The notes: generated by a model not told the origin, from the sequence alone. A stretch of DNA of 34,595 nt from Ferroglobus sp964463865 (GCA_964463865.1 CAYXDX010000008.1:1-34595), one strand, 5' to 3'. Positions 1 through 7,524 are shown, counted from the first letter of the stretch. A program made the numbers and translations.

Positions 1-87
1 AGGGACTACAAGGAGGTCGCGAGGATAATTCACGCGTATCAGAGTGATGCTGAAAGCGTCCTGAAGATGGTGTATGGAAAGGCTTAA
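1..87 (+). CDS. C-terminal end of an unidentified protein (cut by window start)
   Basis: An open frame runs from the first base to a TAA at 85-87 and gives the last 28 residues of a protein, ending in KMVYGKA. The piece is too short to assign to a family. The following gene starts inside it (ATG at 74, 14-nt overlap in another frame), so the two are probably co-transcribed and translationally coupled. No start is visible. Confidence 0.6.
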   Translation, partial: RDYKEVARIIHAYQSDAESVLKMVYGKA

Positions 88-700
88 GGAGACGCTCGAG
101 AGGTATCCAGAAATATCGGAGTTTAGCAGGAAGTGTCTCGAAACTAAGAGGTACGATTCCAACGTAGTTTTAATGGTCGTCGACGCCGCGCTGACGTCTT
201 CTGGTCTTAACTACTTCAACGTCGTGGTTCCGAGAGTTTTGACTTTTGCTAACGAATACCGGGTTAGAGACCTTGAGGACTTCTTGAAAATCGACTTAAA
301 ATCGCTGCTCAAGATTTTGAATAACGAGAGGTGCTGGCGGGTAGCTTTTGGCGTGGCGAAAAATCTGCTCAAATTCGGAACGGACAGAGAAGCTTTGAGA
401 AGTTGGGCGAGGACGACGAGGCTTGACGGTTGGAAGGAGTTTATGCCGGTTAAGGGCGTAGGTATAAACACGTATCAGTATCTCAGAATGATGGGCGGTG
501 TGGACACGATAATGCCTGACAGAATCGTTAAGAAGGAGCTGAAGATTCCTGCAAAAGACGACATCGAATTCATAATCAAAGCAGAGAAGCTTGCAAGAGA
601 CAACGGGTTTTTAGCAACTGAAGTTTGTTTCGCAGCCTGGATATCGCAGTATTCTGAAGAGAAGGCCGAAAGATACTTGGAGGTGCTTAAAAATATTTAA
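74..700 (+). CDS. Helix-hairpin-helix protein, HhH-GPD-like, function unknown
   Basis: This 208-residue soluble protein has a helix-hairpin-helix signature near residues 124-140 (MPVKGVGINTYQYLRMM), followed by VDTIMPDRIVKK with Asp144 and Asp149. The order of a hairpin and then a conserved Asp shortly after recalls the HhH-GPD fold of base-excision DNA glycosylases. I do not see the catalytic Lys of bifunctional enzymes or the C-terminal iron-sulfur Cys loop, so an enzymatic role is unproven. A non-specific DNA- or RNA-binding role is equally possible. Its ATG overlaps the preceding cut-off gene by 14 nt, and its stop codon lies inside the TATA box of the rhomboid gene. Confidence 0.75.
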   Translation: MERLKETLERYPEISEFSRKCLETKRYDSNVVLMVVDAALTSSGLNYFNVVVPRVLTFANEYRVRDLEDFLKIDLKSLLKILNNERCWRVAFGVAKNLLKFGTDREALRSWARTTRLDGWKEFMPVKGVGINTYQYLRMMGGVDTIMPDRIVKKELKIPAKDDIEFIIKAEKLARDNGFLATEVCFAAWISQYSEEKAERYLEVLKNI

Positions 701-702
701 AT
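691..702 (+). promoter_or_regulatory. TATA box of the rhomboid gene
   Basis: The AT-rich run aaatatttaaat includes the stop codon of the preceding gene. Its centre is about 29 nt before the GTG at 726, which places the transcript start at or next to the start codon (leaderless). Confidence 0.5.
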
Positions 703-725
703 AGAGTCGCGGTTAAATCACCTCA

Positions 726-1505
726 GTGAAATGCGACGTCTGTGGGAAGGATGAACCGCTACCCTATCGTTGCAGTTATTGTGGAGGAACTTTCTGCTCG
801 GAGCACAGACTTCCGGAAAAGCACTACTGCGAGTCCCTTTACGACATACCGGTCAAAGTCAAGAGAGACTGGGAGATAGGTAGAAGCGAGAGAAAGAGAA
901 GCTATCGAGTAAGTTTGAGTTTACCGAACTTCTCCGCTTACGGTTACAACAACATATTCCTCGGATTAATAACTATAATGTTCTTTTTCGGACTGTTGTT
1001 TCCGAGGTTAACGTACTACTTGGCTTTAAATCCGCTGAACTTTTACTTCATGCCCTGGCAGTTCGTTACGAGCATATTTCTTCACGGCAGCTTCGATCAT
1101 TACCTCGTTAACGCAATAGTCATGCTGTTCTTCGGGAGCGAGCTTGAGAGAAGAGTTGGATCGAAAAAGTACCTTGAAATTTTCTTGCTTTCTGGAATAG
1201 TCGGCAACATGTTTTACATACTCTTCGCCTACGCGACGTCAAATTTCGCCCCGGCCGTTGGTGCTTCTGGAGCGTTATATGGAGTCATGGGTGCTCTGGC
1301 GATAATCGCTCCGGAAATAAGAGTTCTACTCTTCTTCGTAATTCCAGTTGACATAAAAACGGCGACGCTGCTATTTGCGGTTTACAACATCGTAATGTTG
1401 CCGTTGTCCTACCAGACTGGCGTAGCTTACATTGCGCACATCGGGGGTTTACTCGTAGGCCTATATTACGGAAAGAAGATCTCTTCGAGGCGTTTCGTAT
1501 GGTGA
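726..1505 (+). CDS. Rhomboid-family intramembrane serine protease with N-terminal AN1-type zinc finger
   Basis: The protein has 259 residues. Residues 3-35 match an AN1-type finger: C3-x2-C6-x9-C16-x2-C19-x4-C24-x2-H27-x5-H33-x-C35. The rest is a rhomboid core with about six membrane spans from residue 75 on. Visible rhomboid marks are HxxxN (H125, N129), the nucleophile in GASG (Ser181), and the partner His238 in AHIGG, so the Ser-His dyad is intact. Rhomboids cut membrane helices of substrate proteins within the bilayer; the substrate here is unknown. The finger should face the cytoplasm and may recruit substrate or partners (inference). The GTG start is supported by the TATA spacing. The 3' end overlaps the RaSEA gene by 7 nt. 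Confidence 0.9.
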   Translation: MKCDVCGKDEPLPYRCSYCGGTFCSEHRLPEKHYCESLYDIPVKVKRDWEIGRSERKRSYRVSLSLPNFSAYGYNNIFLGLITIMFFFGLLFPRLTYYLALNPLNFYFMPWQFVTSIFLHGSFDHYLVNAIVMLFFGSELERRVGSKKYLEIFLLSGIVGNMFYILFAYATSNFAPAVGASGALYGVMGALAIIAPEIRVLLFFVIPVDIKTATLLFAVYNIVMLPLSYQTGVAYIAHIGGLLVGLYYGKKISSRRFVW

Positions 1506-2419
1506 AAGCGTGGTGGGAGAAGGAGAGGTTCGGCGACGAGACCGTGGATTGCAGGACGATAATCCTGTCTACAGTCGGCTGTAGCTGGAGAAAGTGCAGA
1601 ATGTGTAGTTACTATCTTGAAGCTAATCTTAATGCGAGCAGGGAAGTGTTGGAGCAGGAATTTAAAAGTGCCTACAGAAAAGCTGAAGTCGTGAAAATAT
1701 TCACCTCTGGAAGCTTTTTCGACGAAAGAGAAGTTCCAAGAGATCTGAGATTAAAGATATACGACGTTTTGAAGAAGGACGGCGTGAAGAAGCTTGTAGT
1801 TGAGAGCAGGCCTGAATTTATAACCGACAGCATAGTAAAAGAGATAGAGCAGGCCGGTATAACGATAGAGGTTGGAATAGGTCTTGAAACGAGCAACGAC
1901 TGGATAAGAAACGACATTCTGAACAAAGGCTTTAGCTTTCGGGATTTCAAAGATGCCGCTACGAGAGTAAAAGAAGCTGGGGGAAGAGTTAAAGCATATT
2001 TACTCTTAAAACCTCCGCTGTTGAGTGAGAAAGAAGCCGTGGAAGACGCTATTCGTTCTATCAGGGATGTTAGGGGGTTAGTGGACGTAGTTTCGCTGAA
2101 CCTCATGACGATTCACAAAAAAACTTTCGTGGAGAGGCTGTGGGAGAGGGGTCTCTACAGACCGCCGTGGCTGTGGAGTGCTGTAGAGGTTTTGAAGAAA
2201 AGCGACGTCGAAATAATATGCGATCCCGTAGCAGCAGGTAAGAAGAGGGGGCCGCACAACTGTTACGAGTGCGATCCGAAATTCGTAGAGGCTATAAAGA
2301 ACTTTTCGCTGCTTCAGGATAAGGGGCTTCTGTTCGACCTCGAATGCGAATGCGAGGAGCTGTGGGAAATTTCGATGAAGTCTGAAAGCGTGACAAGAGT
2401 TCCAATCTTCGTGTTTTAA
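1499..2419 (+). CDS. raSEA: Archaeosine synthase beta subunit, radical SAM protein RaSEA
   Basis: This 306-residue protein is a radical SAM enzyme. The cluster-binding cysteines are C28, C33 and C36 in GCSWRKCRMCSYY, a C-x4-C-x2-C spacing, and a GIGLETSND segment follows near residue 126. The overall sequence matches the RaSEA family. With ArcS it converts preQ0-lysine at position 15 of archaeal tRNA to archaeosine by radical C-N cleavage of the lysine adduct. Its partners TgtA and ArcS are encoded about 25 kb away in this window (26897-29909). The C-terminal part carries further cysteines (HNCYECD, CECEE) that could bind metal. The ATG overlaps the rhomboid stop by 7 nt, so the two are read from one message. 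Confidence 0.85.
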   Translation: MVKAWWEKERFGDETVDCRTIILSTVGCSWRKCRMCSYYLEANLNASREVLEQEFKSAYRKAEVVKIFTSGSFFDEREVPRDLRLKIYDVLKKDGVKKLVVESRPEFITDSIVKEIEQAGITIEVGIGLETSNDWIRNDILNKGFSFRDFKDAATRVKEAGGRVKAYLLLKPPLLSEKEAVEDAIRSIRDVRGLVDVVSLNLMTIHKKTFVERLWERGLYRPPWLWSAVEVLKKSDVEIICDPVAAGKKRGPHNCYECDPKFVEAIKNFSLLQDKGLLFDLECECEELWEISMKSESVTRVPIFVF

Positions 2420-2719
2420 CTGGAAGTGTGAATACCGGAATCGATCCGAATCCAAACGCGTCTCGTCGATTGCCTTTAGAACGCTTCTTGTTAAACATTG
2501 GATCAATTACATGGCAAAAATCACGCTCGGACACTCTTTTGACGAAAGTTGGGAAGGCTTCGTTGTATGTGGGAGTTAAAGTTCGAAATGAGCTTCTAAA
2601 GTAGCTGAGTAAACTTCTCAGGGAAGACCGGGTCAGAACTCTTGATCAAGAATCAATATGCCGAAAAGAAAGAGAGCGAAGCATTTTTACACCTCTACGT
2701 CGATAAATCGGGATTTAGA
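2420..2719. other. Gene-free stretch with possible remnants of coding sequence
   Basis: I see no intact gene in these 300 bases between RaSEA and the 3' side of tRNA-Ala. On the plus strand short frames broken by stops read like pieces of protein: MAKITLGHSFDESWEGFVV from 2511, GVKVRNELLK-stop-LSKLLRED around 2572, and SELLIKNQYAEKKESEAFL from about 2634 running up to the tRNA. They do not join in one frame. I cannot assign them to a family. The stretch may be a decayed small gene or a relic of an element integrated at the tRNA. Confidence 0.35.
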
Positions 2720-2793
2720 TGGACCGGTGGGGATTTGAACCCCAGGCCTCCGCCATGCCAAGGCGGCGCTCTTCCAGGCTGAGCTACCGGCCC
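2720..2793 (-). tRNA. tRNA-Ala (anticodon GGC)
   Basis: Read on the minus strand, the sequence folds as a complete cloverleaf. The acceptor stem is GGGCCGG/CCGGTCC with the G3:U70 wobble pair that marks alanine tRNAs. The anticodon stem CCGCC/GGCGG encloses the loop TTGGCAT, so the anticodon is GGC. The T arm carries GTTCAAAT. The discriminator base is A. CCA is not encoded and no intron is present. Confidence 0.95.
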
Positions 2794-2823
2794 GTTGAGG
2801 ATTAATAGTGTGTAGGGTAAGCA

Positions 2824-2835
2824 GTTTATAAAATT
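2824..2835 (-). promoter_or_regulatory. Probable TATA box of tRNA-Ala
   Basis: The minus-strand run AATTTTATAAAC is centred about 37 nt upstream of the tRNA 5' end. That would give a precursor with roughly ten leader bases for RNase P to remove. Confidence 0.4.
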
Positions 2836-2900
2836 TGTTGTCAGGTCGCGTTTTAGACATAATTTAATTATAAATCGTTATAATAGATAGTCCAGCGAAA

Positions 2901-2911
2901 TTTATATATTT
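2901..2911 (+). promoter_or_regulatory. TATA box of the aCPSF2 operon
   Basis: The run tttatatattt is centred about 29 nt before the ATG at 2934. This spacing predicts a leaderless transcript for the aCPSF2-phosphoesterase pair. Confidence 0.6.
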
Positions 2912-2933
2912 AGAGCACAGTAAGTTTTCAGGA

Positions 2934-4157
2934 ATGGCTGCGATAAAGTTCCTCGGAGGTTGCAGAGAGGTCGGAAGGTCGGCAATAATGGTGGATTCGA
3001 TCATATTAGATTACGGACTTAAACCTTCCGATCCGCCGGAATTCCCTCTTGACGGAATAGCTCCCAAAAGTGTCATTCTGTCTCACGGTCACCTCGATCA
3101 CGTCGGAGTAGCTCCGAACCTAATGGATTACGATCCTCTCGTTTACATGACGCCTCCGACGAGCGATTTGTCTTCGATCCTCCTTAAGGACTCTCTGAAC
3201 ATAATGGAAAATCCCCCATACACGAAGAGGCAGCTCAGACAGTTCGAGAGCAACACGAGGTTCATCGGATACGACGAGCCGATATACATAGACGGGTGGG
3301 AAATAACGCTCTTTAACGCTGGACACATCCCTGGAAGCGCGAGCGTTTACATGGAAAGGGATATAAGCATACTCTACACCGGAGACATAAAACTTGAGGA
3401 CACGAGGTTGCTTGAAGGAGCGGACACGAGCTATCCTGAAGTAGATGTTTTAATCGTAGAAAGCACGTATTTCGGAGTGGAACACCCGGACAGAAAAGAA
3501 CTCGAAAAGGCGTTCGTTGAGAGCGTTAAGGAAACTCTCGACAACGGCGGTTTCGCAATAATTCCGGCTTTTGCCGTCGGGAGAACGCAGGAAGTAGCTA
3601 TGATCCTCGTGAAGCACGGAATAATCCCCTACGTGGACGGAATGGGTAACGAGGTCGCAAAGATCTTGGAGAGGTATCCGGAATACATAAAGAGTGCCAA
3701 AGAGCTGAAGAGAACGATGAAGAAAGTCATTCCCGTTGAGAGGGGTAAGAGAGAAGAAATACTTAAGGAGCCGGCTGCGATCGTAACGACTGCAGGAATG
3801 CTCAACGGCGGTCCTGCTCTGTTCTACATCTCGAGGTTATATAACGACGAGAGGTCGAAAATTATACTCACGGGCTATCAGGTTGAGGGAACGAACGGTG
3901 AAAGAGCTCTGACGAAGGGCGAAATAGACCTCGGCATGAAGACGGTAAAGCTCAGAATGAAGGTCGAACAGTACGACTTCTCTGCGCACGCTGACGACAG
4001 TCAGTTAAAAGAGCTCGTTAAGAAAGTTGCGGACAGAGGTCTCGAGATGGCTTTCGCCGTCCACGGAGAGGACGCGGAGAGCTTCGCTAACTGGATGAGA
4101 GAGGAGCTCGGAATTGAGAGCTACGCTCCGAAGAACGGAGACGTATTCGTCTTATGA
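2934..4157 (+). CDS. Beta-CASP metallo-beta-lactamase ribonuclease, aCPSF2 type
   Basis: The protein has 407 residues. The metallo-beta-lactamase core carries the zinc motif SHGHLDHVG (H51, H53, D55, H56), H131 in NAGHIPGS and D151 in YTGDIK. The beta-CASP cap follows, with E176 (LIVEST), H352 (FSAHADD) and H377 (AVHGE) as its conserved metal or catalytic positions. All the expected ligands are present. There are no N-terminal KH domains, which separates it from the KH-bearing aCPSF1. The RNase J/aCPSF2 group has 5'-3' exo- or endoribonuclease activity in RNA turnover and processing. Its stop overlaps the phosphoesterase start as ATGA, so the two are translationally coupled. An exact RNase J versus aCPSF2 assignment would need a tree. 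Confidence 0.88.
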   Translation: MAAIKFLGGCREVGRSAIMVDSIILDYGLKPSDPPEFPLDGIAPKSVILSHGHLDHVGVAPNLMDYDPLVYMTPPTSDLSSILLKDSLNIMENPPYTKRQLRQFESNTRFIGYDEPIYIDGWEITLFNAGHIPGSASVYMERDISILYTGDIKLEDTRLLEGADTSYPEVDVLIVESTYFGVEHPDRKELEKAFVESVKETLDNGGFAIIPAFAVGRTQEVAMILVKHGIIPYVDGMGNEVAKILERYPEYIKSAKELKRTMKKVIPVERGKREEILKEPAAIVTTAGMLNGGPALFYISRLYNDERSKIILTGYQVEGTNGERALTKGEIDLGMKTVKLRMKVEQYDFSAHADDSQLKELVKKVADRGLEMAFAVHGEDAESFANWMREELGIESYAPKNGDVFVL

Positions 4158-4792
4158 AAGTGTTGGCGATATCTGATACGCACTCGAACTTTCTGGTCTT
4201 AAAAGAGATACTCGAATCGGAAAACTTCGACGCAATTTTTGTGTGCGGCGATATTACCGATTTCAGGGGAGAGGATGTTCTGAGGTTCGAGCAGATAGTG
4301 AGAGAAGTAGGTGTTCCGTGCTTTGCGGTTCACGGAAATTGCGACGACGAGTTGGCGATAAAGCTTCTTGAAAAATCCGAAGTCGTGACGTTCTTGCACG
4401 GAAAAAGCGTAACTTTCAACGACTTCACGCTACACGGCGTCGGCGGGTCGAACCAAACGCCGTTCTACACGCCCTCTGAATATTCGGAAGAGTATCTGGA
4501 AGAGCTGATAAAGGGATTCGAGTTTGGAGACGAGAACATCCTGATATCTCACTGTCCACCGTATGGAGTCCTCGACAGGACCTACGAAGGCATTCACGCA
4601 GGTTCGACGGCAGTTTCCCTCAACCTCAAGTTCTTCGACGTTGTCGTTTGCGGTCACATTCACGAAGCTAAGGGGGTGGAAAGAATCAGAGAAACTCTCG
4701 TCGTAAATCCAGGATCGGCAGCTTCCGGAAATTACGCTTTGATCGACCTCGAAAAAAGGGATGTCGAACTGAGGAACGTTTACGAGAGGTAG
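4154..4792 (+). CDS. Calcineurin-like metallophosphoesterase (YfcE/MJ0936 type)
   Basis: This 212-residue protein is the size of the small YfcE-type phosphodiesterases. The metal-binding motifs are in order: SDTHSN (D8, H10), CGDITD (D33), HGNCD (N62), ISHCPP (H133) and CGHIHEAKG (H168, H170). It ends in VVNPGSAASGNYA, typical of the family. Known members hydrolyse phosphodiester model substrates, and the natural substrate is uncertain. It follows aCPSF2 with a 4-nt ATGA overlap, which hints at a role in nucleotide or RNA metabolism (inference). The 3' end overlaps the convergent substrate-binding-like gene by 13 bp, leaving no room for separate terminators. Confidence 0.88.
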   Translation: MKVLAISDTHSNFLVLKEILESENFDAIFVCGDITDFRGEDVLRFEQIVREVGVPCFAVHGNCDDELAIKLLEKSEVVTFLHGKSVTFNDFTLHGVGGSNQTPFYTPSEYSEEYLEELIKGFEFGDENILISHCPPYGVLDRTYEGIHAGSTAVSLNLKFFDVVVCGHIHEAKGVERIRETLVVNPGSAASGNYALIDLEKRDVELRNVYER

Positions 4793-5622
4793 TGGTGCGG
4801 CATTGGGTGAACGACGTCTATCAAGCTTCTGTCGAAGATTTCCGTCTCTCGTGGAACTCTCTCCAAGTATCCGAGCTTTTTCATTGTTCTGAGCAGGTCC
4901 ATCGTGGAATTCACGTATTCGTCCGGCAACGCCGAGCAGTATTTCGGACTGAGCGAAAGAATTTCGAACATCGTCTCTTCGTCTATCAGCCTGGAGAAGT
5001 ATTCGGATAACATTTTCGCGCACGACCTCGTCTTGTTCCTTAGTAGGTTGCACGCCCATTCGTGCTTTATCAAAAAATCGAGGAGCTCTTCTCTGTCTAC
5101 GAACTTCTCTCTTACGACTATTCCGTAGCTCGGGTTGAACGGGAAGAGGTCTTCCGGCTTGTGCAGTATTTTCGCTCCGTGTTTTTTAACGAGCACAGCG
5201 AGGTTCGGTGTTCCGCATACTGCGTCGAGTTTACCCTCTATGAAGTCTTCGAGGATCATGTCTGCCCAGGGGTAATTTACGACCTCTGCGTTTATTCCCT
5301 CCTCTTCGAGCTTTGCTCTTAGGATAACATCGTGTATGCTTCCTCTCGAAGGAGTTCCAATTTTAGCGCCTTCCAGCCCTTTACGTCCCGCTATTACGGT
5401 CCCTTCCACGTGCCCTCCGGCTACGCACACGATGTCGAGACCCTTATCTATTCCGACAGCCGCGGGAGTCAGGCCTATGTAAGCTACGTCGATCTCACCT
5501 CTTTCGAACGCCTTTATTATTTCGACTCCGGTTCCGTAGAGTTTCCACTCTCCTTTTATCAAACCGTAAATCCTCAGTATGTGCGAAGTGTGGTAAGCGG
5601 TGGATAAAAAACCGATTCTCAT
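4780..5622 (-). CDS. Substrate-binding-protein-like protein without signal peptide
   Basis: This 280-residue protein has the look of a periplasmic-binding-protein type II fold (NMT1/SsuA-like). A short first strand MRIGFLSTAYHTSH is followed by IIKAFERGEIDVAYIGLTPAAVG near residues 35-57 and a later LDAVCGTPNLAVLVKKHG segment. It starts directly with the first strand: there is no signal peptide, lipobox or membrane helix, and no permease or ATPase lies next to it. A cytoplasmic sensor or an enzyme of the MqnA/MqnD or THI5 sort is therefore as likely as transport. The ATG overlaps the stop of the MtaB gene (ATGA), so it is read from that message. I cannot name the ligand. Confidence 0.7.
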   Translation of the reverse strand: MRIGFLSTAYHTSHILRIYGLIKGEWKLYGTGVEIIKAFERGEIDVAYIGLTPAAVGIDKGLDIVCVAGGHVEGTVIAGRKGLEGAKIGTPSRGSIHDVILRAKLEEEGINAEVVNYPWADMILEDFIEGKLDAVCGTPNLAVLVKKHGAKILHKPEDLFPFNPSYGIVVREKFVDREELLDFLIKHEWACNLLRNKTRSCAKMLSEYFSRLIDEETMFEILSLSPKYCSALPDEYVNSTMDLLRTMKKLGYLERVPRETEIFDRSLIDVVHPMPHHYLS

Positions 5623-6890
5623 GAAGTAACTTCTCCTACGAGGTAATTAAATCTTGCATCCCTTATGCGAACTTCGTAGAACTTCCCGACTTCTACGGAC
5701 TTCAAAATTACTGGCCTGTAGGAGTCCATCCTCGCCATAATCGTGGAGTTCTTTCCGGTCTTGGTCGTTAAAACTTTAACCTTCTTGCCCACGAACCTCA
5801 GGTTGTTTTCGAGACCAATTCTTTCGCAGAGCTTCGTGAGTTTTCTGCTCCTCTCCTTTTTTATCCAGTCTGGAATGTCCTTTAACCTCGCTGCTGGGGT
5901 CCCCTTTCTCGGAGAAAACCTCGTTATGTTGACGATGTCCGGCTTGACTCTTTCGATCAGCTCGACAGTCTTTCTGAAGCTGTTTTCGTCTTCCGTTGGG
6001 TAGCCGACGATCACGTCTGTTGATAGCAAAATGTCCTCGAACTCTCTTCTAAACGCTTTTACGACTTCTTCGAAGTCCTCTACCGTGTGCCCTCTGTTCA
6101 TGTCCTTCAAAATTTTGTTATCCCCACTCTGCACTGGCAGGTGTAAAAACTTGTATATTTTTTCGCTCTTAAACGAGTTTATTAGGTCGTCGAGTATTTC
6201 AAGAGCGTGTTGCGGGTTCATCATCCCTACTCTCACTCTGAACTCTCCGTCGATTTTTGAAATCTCGTCAAGTAAGTCCGGCAACCTGTAGCCTCTGTCC
6301 TTTCCGTATGCCCCCGTATCCTGTGAAGTGAGCTGAATTTCTTTGTATCCGGATTCTACGGCTTTCTTGACTTCTTCAACGATTTTCTCTATGGAAAAGC
6401 TCTTTAGCTTTCCTCTCGCTATTCTCGTCGCACAGTAACTGCAACTTCCGAGGCAACCTTCTGAAATTGAGACTATCGCAATAGCATTCTCTCTGAGCCT
6501 GCACTTCACGTCAGAGAGCTGAGCCTTATCAATTCTGCTGACCTGTATTATCTCGATTTTTTCACCTCTCAGCACTTTCTTTACGGCCTCGTCTACTCTG
6601 TGAACGTTGTCCGGACTGACGAGAGCGTCGGCAATTTCAAGCAACTTTTTCCTTGCGATCCTCGTGAGGCATCCGGCGGCGACGACTTTTTTACCCTCGG
6701 ACTTGAGTTCGAGAATTCTGCGTATTATTTTCCTCTCGGTGTAGTCTATGACTCCGCACGTATTTATGACGACGACTTCTGCCTCCTCTGGGGAGTTTGC
6801 GAGTCGATACTCTCGACTAAGCACACCTCTCATTATGTCGCTGTCTGCTTGATTGGTCGTGCAGCCGTAGGTCTCTATGAATACCTTCAT
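5619..6890 (-). CDS. tRNA N6-threonylcarbamoyladenosine methylthiotransferase (e-MtaB/CDKAL1 type)
   Basis: The 423-residue protein has the three-domain layout of methylthiotransferases. The N-terminal UPF0004 domain carries C10, C45 and C74 for the auxiliary [4Fe-4S] cluster. The radical SAM domain has C146, C150 and C153 in EGCLGSCSYCATR. A C-terminal TRAM RNA-binding domain occupies about residues 362-423. The archaeal/eukaryal members add the methylthio group to t6A37 of tRNAs that read ANN codons. The gene heads a two-gene unit with the substrate-binding-like protein. A TATA box about 28 nt upstream of its ATG suggests a leaderless message. Confidence 0.9.
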   Translation of the reverse strand: MKVFIETYGCTTNQADSDIMRGVLSREYRLANSPEEAEVVVINTCGVIDYTERKIIRRILELKSEGKKVVAAGCLTRIARKKLLEIADALVSPDNVHRVDEAVKKVLRGEKIEIIQVSRIDKAQLSDVKCRLRENAIAIVSISEGCLGSCSYCATRIARGKLKSFSIEKIVEEVKKAVESGYKEIQLTSQDTGAYGKDRGYRLPDLLDEISKIDGEFRVRVGMMNPQHALEILDDLINSFKSEKIYKFLHLPVQSGDNKILKDMNRGHTVEDFEEVVKAFRREFEDILLSTDVIVGYPTEDENSFRKTVELIERVKPDIVNITRFSPRKGTPAARLKDIPDWIKKERSRKLTKLCERIGLENNLRFVGKKVKVLTTKTGKNSTIMARMDSYRPVILKSVEVGKFYEVRIRDARFNYLVGEVTS

Positions 6891-6912
6891 TCCAAGAGAG
6901 TATCTGGCGACT

Positions 6913-6924
6913 GTTATTAAAATT
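6913..6924 (-). promoter_or_regulatory. TATA box of the methylthiotransferase gene
   Basis: The minus-strand sequence AATTTTAATAAC is centred about 28 nt before the ATG at 6890 and lies between that gene and tRNA-Leu. Confidence 0.45.
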
Positions 6925-6945
6925 GACGCGGCAAAAACGTTTTAG

Positions 6946-7029
6946 TGCGGGGGGAGGGATTTGAACCCTCGTACCCCTACGGGACCGGCCCCTCAAGCCG
7001 GCGCCTTTTCCTGACTCGGCAACCCCCGC
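6946..7029 (-). tRNA. tRNA-Leu (anticodon GAG)
   Basis: The minus strand folds as a class II tRNA of 84 nt. The acceptor stem is GCGGGGG/CCCCCGC with discriminator A. The anticodon stem CCGGC/GCCGG encloses the loop TTGAGGG, so the anticodon is GAG. A long variable arm (TCCCGTAGGGGTAC) follows, as expected for leucine. The T arm is GAGGG-TTCAAAT-CCCTC. CCA is not encoded and no intron is seen. Confidence 0.95.
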
Positions 7030-7151
7030 ACGAGTAGATAATTAACGGGATCATCTGCTTATTACTATTTCGGTCGTCATGGTAAATTATTCTATATTAG
7101 CATTTAAATAAATTATTACGTTTATATTTCCTGTGATTCCTTAACAACTGT

Positions 7152-7201
7152 TGGAGCCACCACCACTCCATATGTGTTGGTCAATTTTTATCCACCAACA
7201 C
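7152..7201 (+). repeat. Two tandem inverted repeats (possible small RNA)
   Basis: Hairpin 1 has arms TGGAG (7152-7156) and CTCCA (7166-7170) around a 9-nt loop. Hairpin 2 has perfect 8-bp arms GTGTTGGT (7174-7181) and ACCAACAC (7194-7201) around a 12-nt loop. A TATA-like run (tttatattt, centre about 7125) lies 26-27 nt before hairpin 1, the spacing of an archaeal transcript start. I recognise no box C/D or H/ACA motifs. Confidence 0.4.
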
Positions 7202-7274
7202 TTACTTCTTGATAACTCGTGTGTTTACCTCCATCGTCAAGGTGAAGAACTTAAGCGCTGCGTCAAAGAGGATA

Positions 7275-7285
7275 AAAATTATATA
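7275..7285 (+). promoter_or_regulatory. TATA box of the histone gene
   Basis: The run aaaattatata is centred about 40 nt before the ATG, which predicts a short leader of some 14 nt. That leader contains the ribosome site GAGGTGAT at 7310-7317. The histone thus differs from its leaderless neighbours. Confidence 0.6.
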
Positions 7286-7320
7286 CCTCCTATTACATAG
7301 ATAGCAAACGAGGTGATAGT

Positions 7321-7524
7321 ATGGCGGAGTTGCCACTTGCACCGGTTGACAGATTGATTAGGAAGGCTGGAGCTGAGAGGGTAAGTGAGGAAGCGGTCGT
7401 CAAGATGGTCGAAATACTCGAGGACTACGCTCTGCAGGTCGCTAAGAGAGCGGTCGAAATTGCGAGACACTCTAAGAGAAAGACGATAAAGGCTGAGGAC
7501 ATCAAGGTCGCTCTCAGCATGTAA
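7321..7524 (+). CDS. Archaeal histone (HMf family)
   Basis: The protein has 67 residues, the normal length of a single histone fold without tails. It shows the family pattern: LPLAPVDRLIRKAGAERVSE at the N-terminus, a long central helix, and RKTIKAEDIKVAL at the C-terminus. Such histones dimerise and wrap DNA into extended nucleoprotein filaments. A strong GAGGTGAT site precedes the ATG, as expected for a highly expressed gene. It appears monocistronic, with T-rich sequence directly after the stop. Confidence 0.97.
   Translation: MAELPLAPVDRLIRKAGAERVSEEAVVKMVEILEDYALQVAKRAVEIARHSKRKTIKAEDIKVALSM

Larger units (their letters stand above)
7030..7320. other. AT-rich gap between tRNA-Leu and histone gene
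   Basis: I see no protein gene here. The left part is the upstream region of tRNA-Leu (minus strand). The middle holds a plus-strand TATA-like run at 7120-7129 followed by two hairpins (7152-7201). The right end holds the histone promoter and ribosome site. Confidence 0.6.

Noticed and set aside
2292..2534. Minus-strand open frame over the end of RaSEA
   Set aside because: Most of it lies antisense to RaSEA or in the gene-free gap, with no start signal and no recognisable protein features.
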